Shown here one piece after another: positions 63,421 to 64,000 of a stretch of DNA of 64,000 bases. A program made the position numbers and the translations under genes. Where the stretch lies: contig CANMUS010000003.1 in NCBI GenBank assembly GCA_947501215.1, forward strand, positions 62,001 through 126,000, written 5' to 3'. This DNA comes from an uncultured Erythrobacter sp. GTDB taxonomy: Bacteria > Pseudomonadota > Alphaproteobacteria > Sphingomonadales > Sphingomonadaceae. The notes beneath the pieces were generated by a model. It searched no databases. It saw only the letters and a list, made by a program, of their open reading frames with translations, and was not told where the DNA came from. The first letter of the stretch is position 1. Every line of letters starts with the position of its first letter.

Positions 63421-63960
63421 ATGAAACGCCTTTTTCCTATCTTCGGCGCCTGCCTCGTCTCGACCGCCGCGACATCGGCCCACGCGGGAGAAGTCTATGG
63501 CGGCGTCCTGGCGCATGGTGTCGATACGCCCTTCACCTTCGAGACGAACGAGGAGGGCGTCGATCTTCAGGCCGGCGTTCGCAGCGAACCGATCGAGGCG
63601 CTGTCCTTCGTAGGCCAACCGTCGCTCTATGCCTTCGGGTCGGTCAATACGACCGGGGACACGAACTTCGTGGCGGCGGGCGTCAGCTGGAAGATCGATC
63701 TGGGTCCGGTCTACCTTCGCCCCGGTGTCGGCCTCGCCCTGCACGACGCGCCTGCGTTCAGGCTCGACCCCGACACCCGCATCCGCACCGATCTTGGCAG
63801 CCGCGTGCTGTTCGAGCCTGAGATCGCGATCGGCCTGCCGGTATCGGAGCGCGTCTCGGTAGAGGCGAGCTGGGTGCACATCAGCAATGCCCGATTGTTC
63901 AATTCCCAGCAGAATCCCGGCATCGACATGATCGGTGTCCGCACAAACCTCGCGTTCTAA
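63421..63960 (+). CDS. PagL-like lipid A 3-O-deacylase
   Basis: A 179-residue outer-membrane protein with signal peptide (cleavage near SAHA) and an 8-strand barrel-like alternation. Catalytic His153 and Ser155 are in SWVHISNARLF, followed by NSQQNPGIDMIGVRTNLAF, whose aromatic end fits a BamA signal. PagL removes the 3-linked acyl chain from lipid A. ATG 63421 is the natural start. Confidence 0.85.
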   Translation: MKRLFPIFGACLVSTAATSAHAGEVYGGVLAHGVDTPFTFETNEEGVDLQAGVRSEPIEALSFVGQPSLYAFGSVNTTGDTNFVAAGVSWKIDLGPVYLRPGVGLALHDAPAFRLDPDTRIRTDLGSRVLFEPEIAIGLPVSERVSVEASWVHISNARLFNSQQNPGIDMIGVRTNLAF

Positions 63961-64000
63961 CGCAATACCCGCGGACCCTTCCCGCTCTCGCCCCATTTGT

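Noticed and set aside
1..64000. CRISPR array, rRNA operon, integrase or classic IS element
   Set aside because: No regularly spaced repeats, no rRNA sequences and no transposase or integrase motifs were seen.

Overview
The window looks like a GC-rich (low-to-mid 60s percent by eye) alphaproteobacterial chromosome, most likely Sphingomonadales and probably the Erythrobacteraceae. The reasons are the long TonB-dependent receptor, the dnaX-ybaB block with the SRP RNA just upstream, an NDUFS4-like complex I subunit, a class I lysyl-tRNA synthetase, DUF6456, a GTA-type 3TM holin, degenerate sphingomonad-type cold-shock protein, and several copies of the short TTCGACAAGCTCAG-type dispersed repeat. 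This placement rests on protein recognition only; no database was searched.

Layout. 1-9 kb: end-truncated FabH-like synthase, MFS exporter, CsaA-like protein, TPR sulfotransferase, TonB receptor and BCCT transporter. 9-20 kb: tRNA-Tyr, TrmH-family rRNA methyltransferase, HU, Lon, YbaB, DnaX, SRP RNA, complex I accessory subunit, HrpB helicase, polyprenyl synthase and chorismate mutase, which is mainly information processing and core metabolism. 20-30 kb: a two-component system with PepSY-like and SIMPL periplasmic proteins, an exported amidohydrolase, a Uup-like ABC-F protein coupled to an Fe-S uracil-DNA glycosylase-like protein, DUF6456, and an XRE regulator coupled to a glycosyltransferase. 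30-36.5 kb: yajC-secD-secF, tRNA-Pro(GGG), an isolated GTA-type holin, a 386-bp inverted-repeat-flanked GIY-YIG element, and aroQ-accB-accC.

36.5-41.3 kb: a minus-strand cluster that looks like a Tat-exported GMC dehydrogenase (small Tat subunit, FAD subunit, small membrane protein, lipoprotein cytochrome c), then a class II aldolase and an lrp-GFA pair. 41.5-50 kb: a histidine-kinase-like protein translationally coupled to a polysaccharide deacetylase, tRNA-Ile2 and tRNA-Pro(TGG), GST, MATE exporter, a diguanylate cyclase and EttA. 50-64 kb: an orphan lipoprotein, a G15 tract, FKBP, an HTH-less LacI-type protein with an operator-like palindrome, OmpA, PNPOx-like protein, an Arg-rich RcnB-like protein, cytochrome b561, a prolyl-4-hydroxylase-like oxygenase, lysS (class I), four small genes, a DinG/XPD-like helicase coupled to a SixA-like phosphatase, and a PagL-like lipid A deacylase.

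The strongest candidate for something undescribed is the compact element at 33677-34062: a frameshifted GIY-YIG nuclease gene bounded by perfect 34-bp inverted repeats that belong to the same dispersed repeat family found as a doublet at the 5' end of hrpB. Next are the HTH-less LacI-type gene with its own palindrome, the Tat/GMC/cytochrome cluster, and a CTGA start/stop junction between the kinase-like gene and the deacetylase.
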